A stretch of DNA of 6,003 nucleotides from Desulfohalobiaceae bacterium. Its GTDB lineage: Bacteria > Desulfobacterota > Desulfovibrionia > Desulfovibrionales > Desulfothermaceae. Every line of letters starts with the position of its first letter. The first letter of the stretch is position 1. The stretch covers positions 1-6,003 of the forward strand of contig JAIPDU010000110.1 of NCBI GenBank assembly GCA_021737525.1, given 5' to 3'. Below the pieces are notes generated by a model. That model saw nothing but the letters and a program-made list of their open reading frames with translations. It had not been told where the DNA came from and searched no databases. The translations under genes were made by a program, and so were the position numbers. Shown in pieces: positions 5,367 through 6,003 of the stretch.

Positions 5367-5387
5367 GCAAGGGCACAGCTGCGGGGC

Positions 5388-6003
5388 TCACTCGAGCTCA
5401 TAAAAGCAAACCCCGGTGTAGCCCCGGCGCTTCAGGTAATCCAAAAAGTCCACTTGGACCACCTTTCCCTTTGCAGAAGATGCATGCACCAAGTAGCGGC
5501 CGTCCAGAACGAGCCCTTCGTGGACCAAGCCCAGCCCTTCCGCGAAATATTCTCGCCGGACGAAGCCCGCACCCGCCACCTCGGGGAGATTGTCCACAAC
5601 CTCGCGGACCCTGGCTGACGGGATATACTCCATTATCACTTCCCGCTCCCAGGCGACAGGAACAAGACGTCCCTGGTCAGGCCTGTCCCTGTTCAAGAGC
5701 ACCCTCTCCCTTTTGGTCAGCCCGCCGCCCACCTCGGAGGTGATATCCTCGAAGAAGTCCGAGACCCTGTTCCTGTAGCTCGAAAAATGGAGCCTGTTTT
5801 CAAAGGACACCTCTCCAGGCGGATCATAATGGATTCTCTTCATCATCTCCGAGGCGTTCCTGCTTCCAGCGTTCAATCTGGCCGCAACCGTCAAGACGAA
5901 GGTGGTACAGTCGAACACGTCCTCCCGGTAAATCCTCTCCCCTTCGCCCTCACCCAAAGGGCTCCTTTCGTACGGGGCTCCCATGAACTCCTGGACAATA
6001 TGC
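5388..6003 (-). CDS. DUF1460-like NlpC/P60-type cysteine peptidase or N-acetylmuramoyl-L-alanine amidase (5' end outside window)
   Basis: The - strand frame is open from the right edge to TGA at 5390-5388, showing 204 C-terminal residues. ATG at 5984-5982 is probably internal: the codons before it read HIVQEF, and HIVQEFMGAPYERSPLGEG fits the family's FLGTPY-type opening. The true start, and any signal peptide, should lie beyond 6003. Counting from that Met, the putative nucleophile is Cys26 in VFDCTTFVLTVAARL, and candidate catalytic histidines are His155 (VHEGLV) and His167 (VHASS). His66 (RLHFSS) and EYIP (119-122) are also family-like. The end VVQVDFLDYLKRRGYTGV is typical. Relatives are predicted periplasmic enzymes acting on peptidoglycan peptides or amides; the exact substrate here is unknown. 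The gene converges on the lipoprotein gene and is unrelated to the cob operon. Confidence 0.75.
   Translation of the reverse strand, partial: HIVQEFMGAPYERSPLGEGEGERIYREDVFDCTTFVLTVAARLNAGSRNASEMMKRIHYDPPGEVSFENRLHFSSYRNRVSDFFEDITSEVGGGLTKRERVLLNRDRPDQGRLVPVAWEREVIMEYIPSARVREVVDNLPEVAGAGFVRREYFAEGLGLVHEGLVLDGRYLVHASSAKGKVVQVDFLDYLKRRGYTGVCFYELE

Noticed and set aside
5354..5743. 129-aa + strand frame opposite the DUF1460-like gene
   Set aside because: It is Pro/Arg/Ser-rich without motifs, whereas the - strand frame has the DCTTFV, HEGLV and HASS family motifs and is open to the window edge.

Overview
The window is a G+C-rich bacterial segment dominated by a cobalamin (vitamin B12) biosynthesis operon on the + strand. 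A CbiG-type hydrolase shows that the anaerobic, early-cobalt-insertion pathway is used. A fused CbiE-CbiT protein, a deltaproteobacterial-looking lipoprotein and a DUF1460-like gene suggest a sulfate-reducer-like member of Desulfobacterota (former Deltaproteobacteria). That taxonomic guess comes from gene style only and is of moderate confidence.

Layout. Positions 1-335 hold no intact gene. They contain a 237-bp tandem duplication built around a CACAGAG-rich hairpin, and the duplication carries a copy of the first 22 codons of the next gene. From 336 to 4829 five closely packed genes follow: cbiET (also called cobL), cbiF (cobM), cbiG, cbiH (cobJ) and cobO. Junctions are a 4-nt ATGA overlap (cbiET/cbiF), a short gap (cbiF/cbiG), an unusually long 109-nt out-of-frame overlap (cbiG/cbiH) and a 2-nt gap (cbiH/cobO). 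After 81 bp comes a small predicted lipoprotein of unknown function (4911-5366). A convergent - strand gene follows, encoding a DUF1460-like NlpC/P60-type cysteine peptidase or amidase, and it runs off the right edge.

How the genes work together. In pathway order, CbiH contracts the ring and methylates C17, CbiF methylates C11, and CbiG opens the delta-lactone and releases a two-carbon unit. CbiE and CbiT later methylate C5 and C15, with C12 side-chain decarboxylation. CobO adenosylates the corrinoid cobalt. CbiK/CbiX, CbiL, CbiD, CbiJ, CbiC and CbiA are not in the window and must lie elsewhere if the pathway is complete. No cobalamin riboswitch is recognisable in the 335 bp before cbiET.

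I see no clearly new biological system. The most notable points are repeat sequences that have entered coding DNA: the duplicated 5' end of cbiET with its hairpin, a 14-bp tandem array inside cbiG whose unit length is not a multiple of three, a related element at the 3' end of cbiF, and the double-coding cbiG/cbiH overlap.
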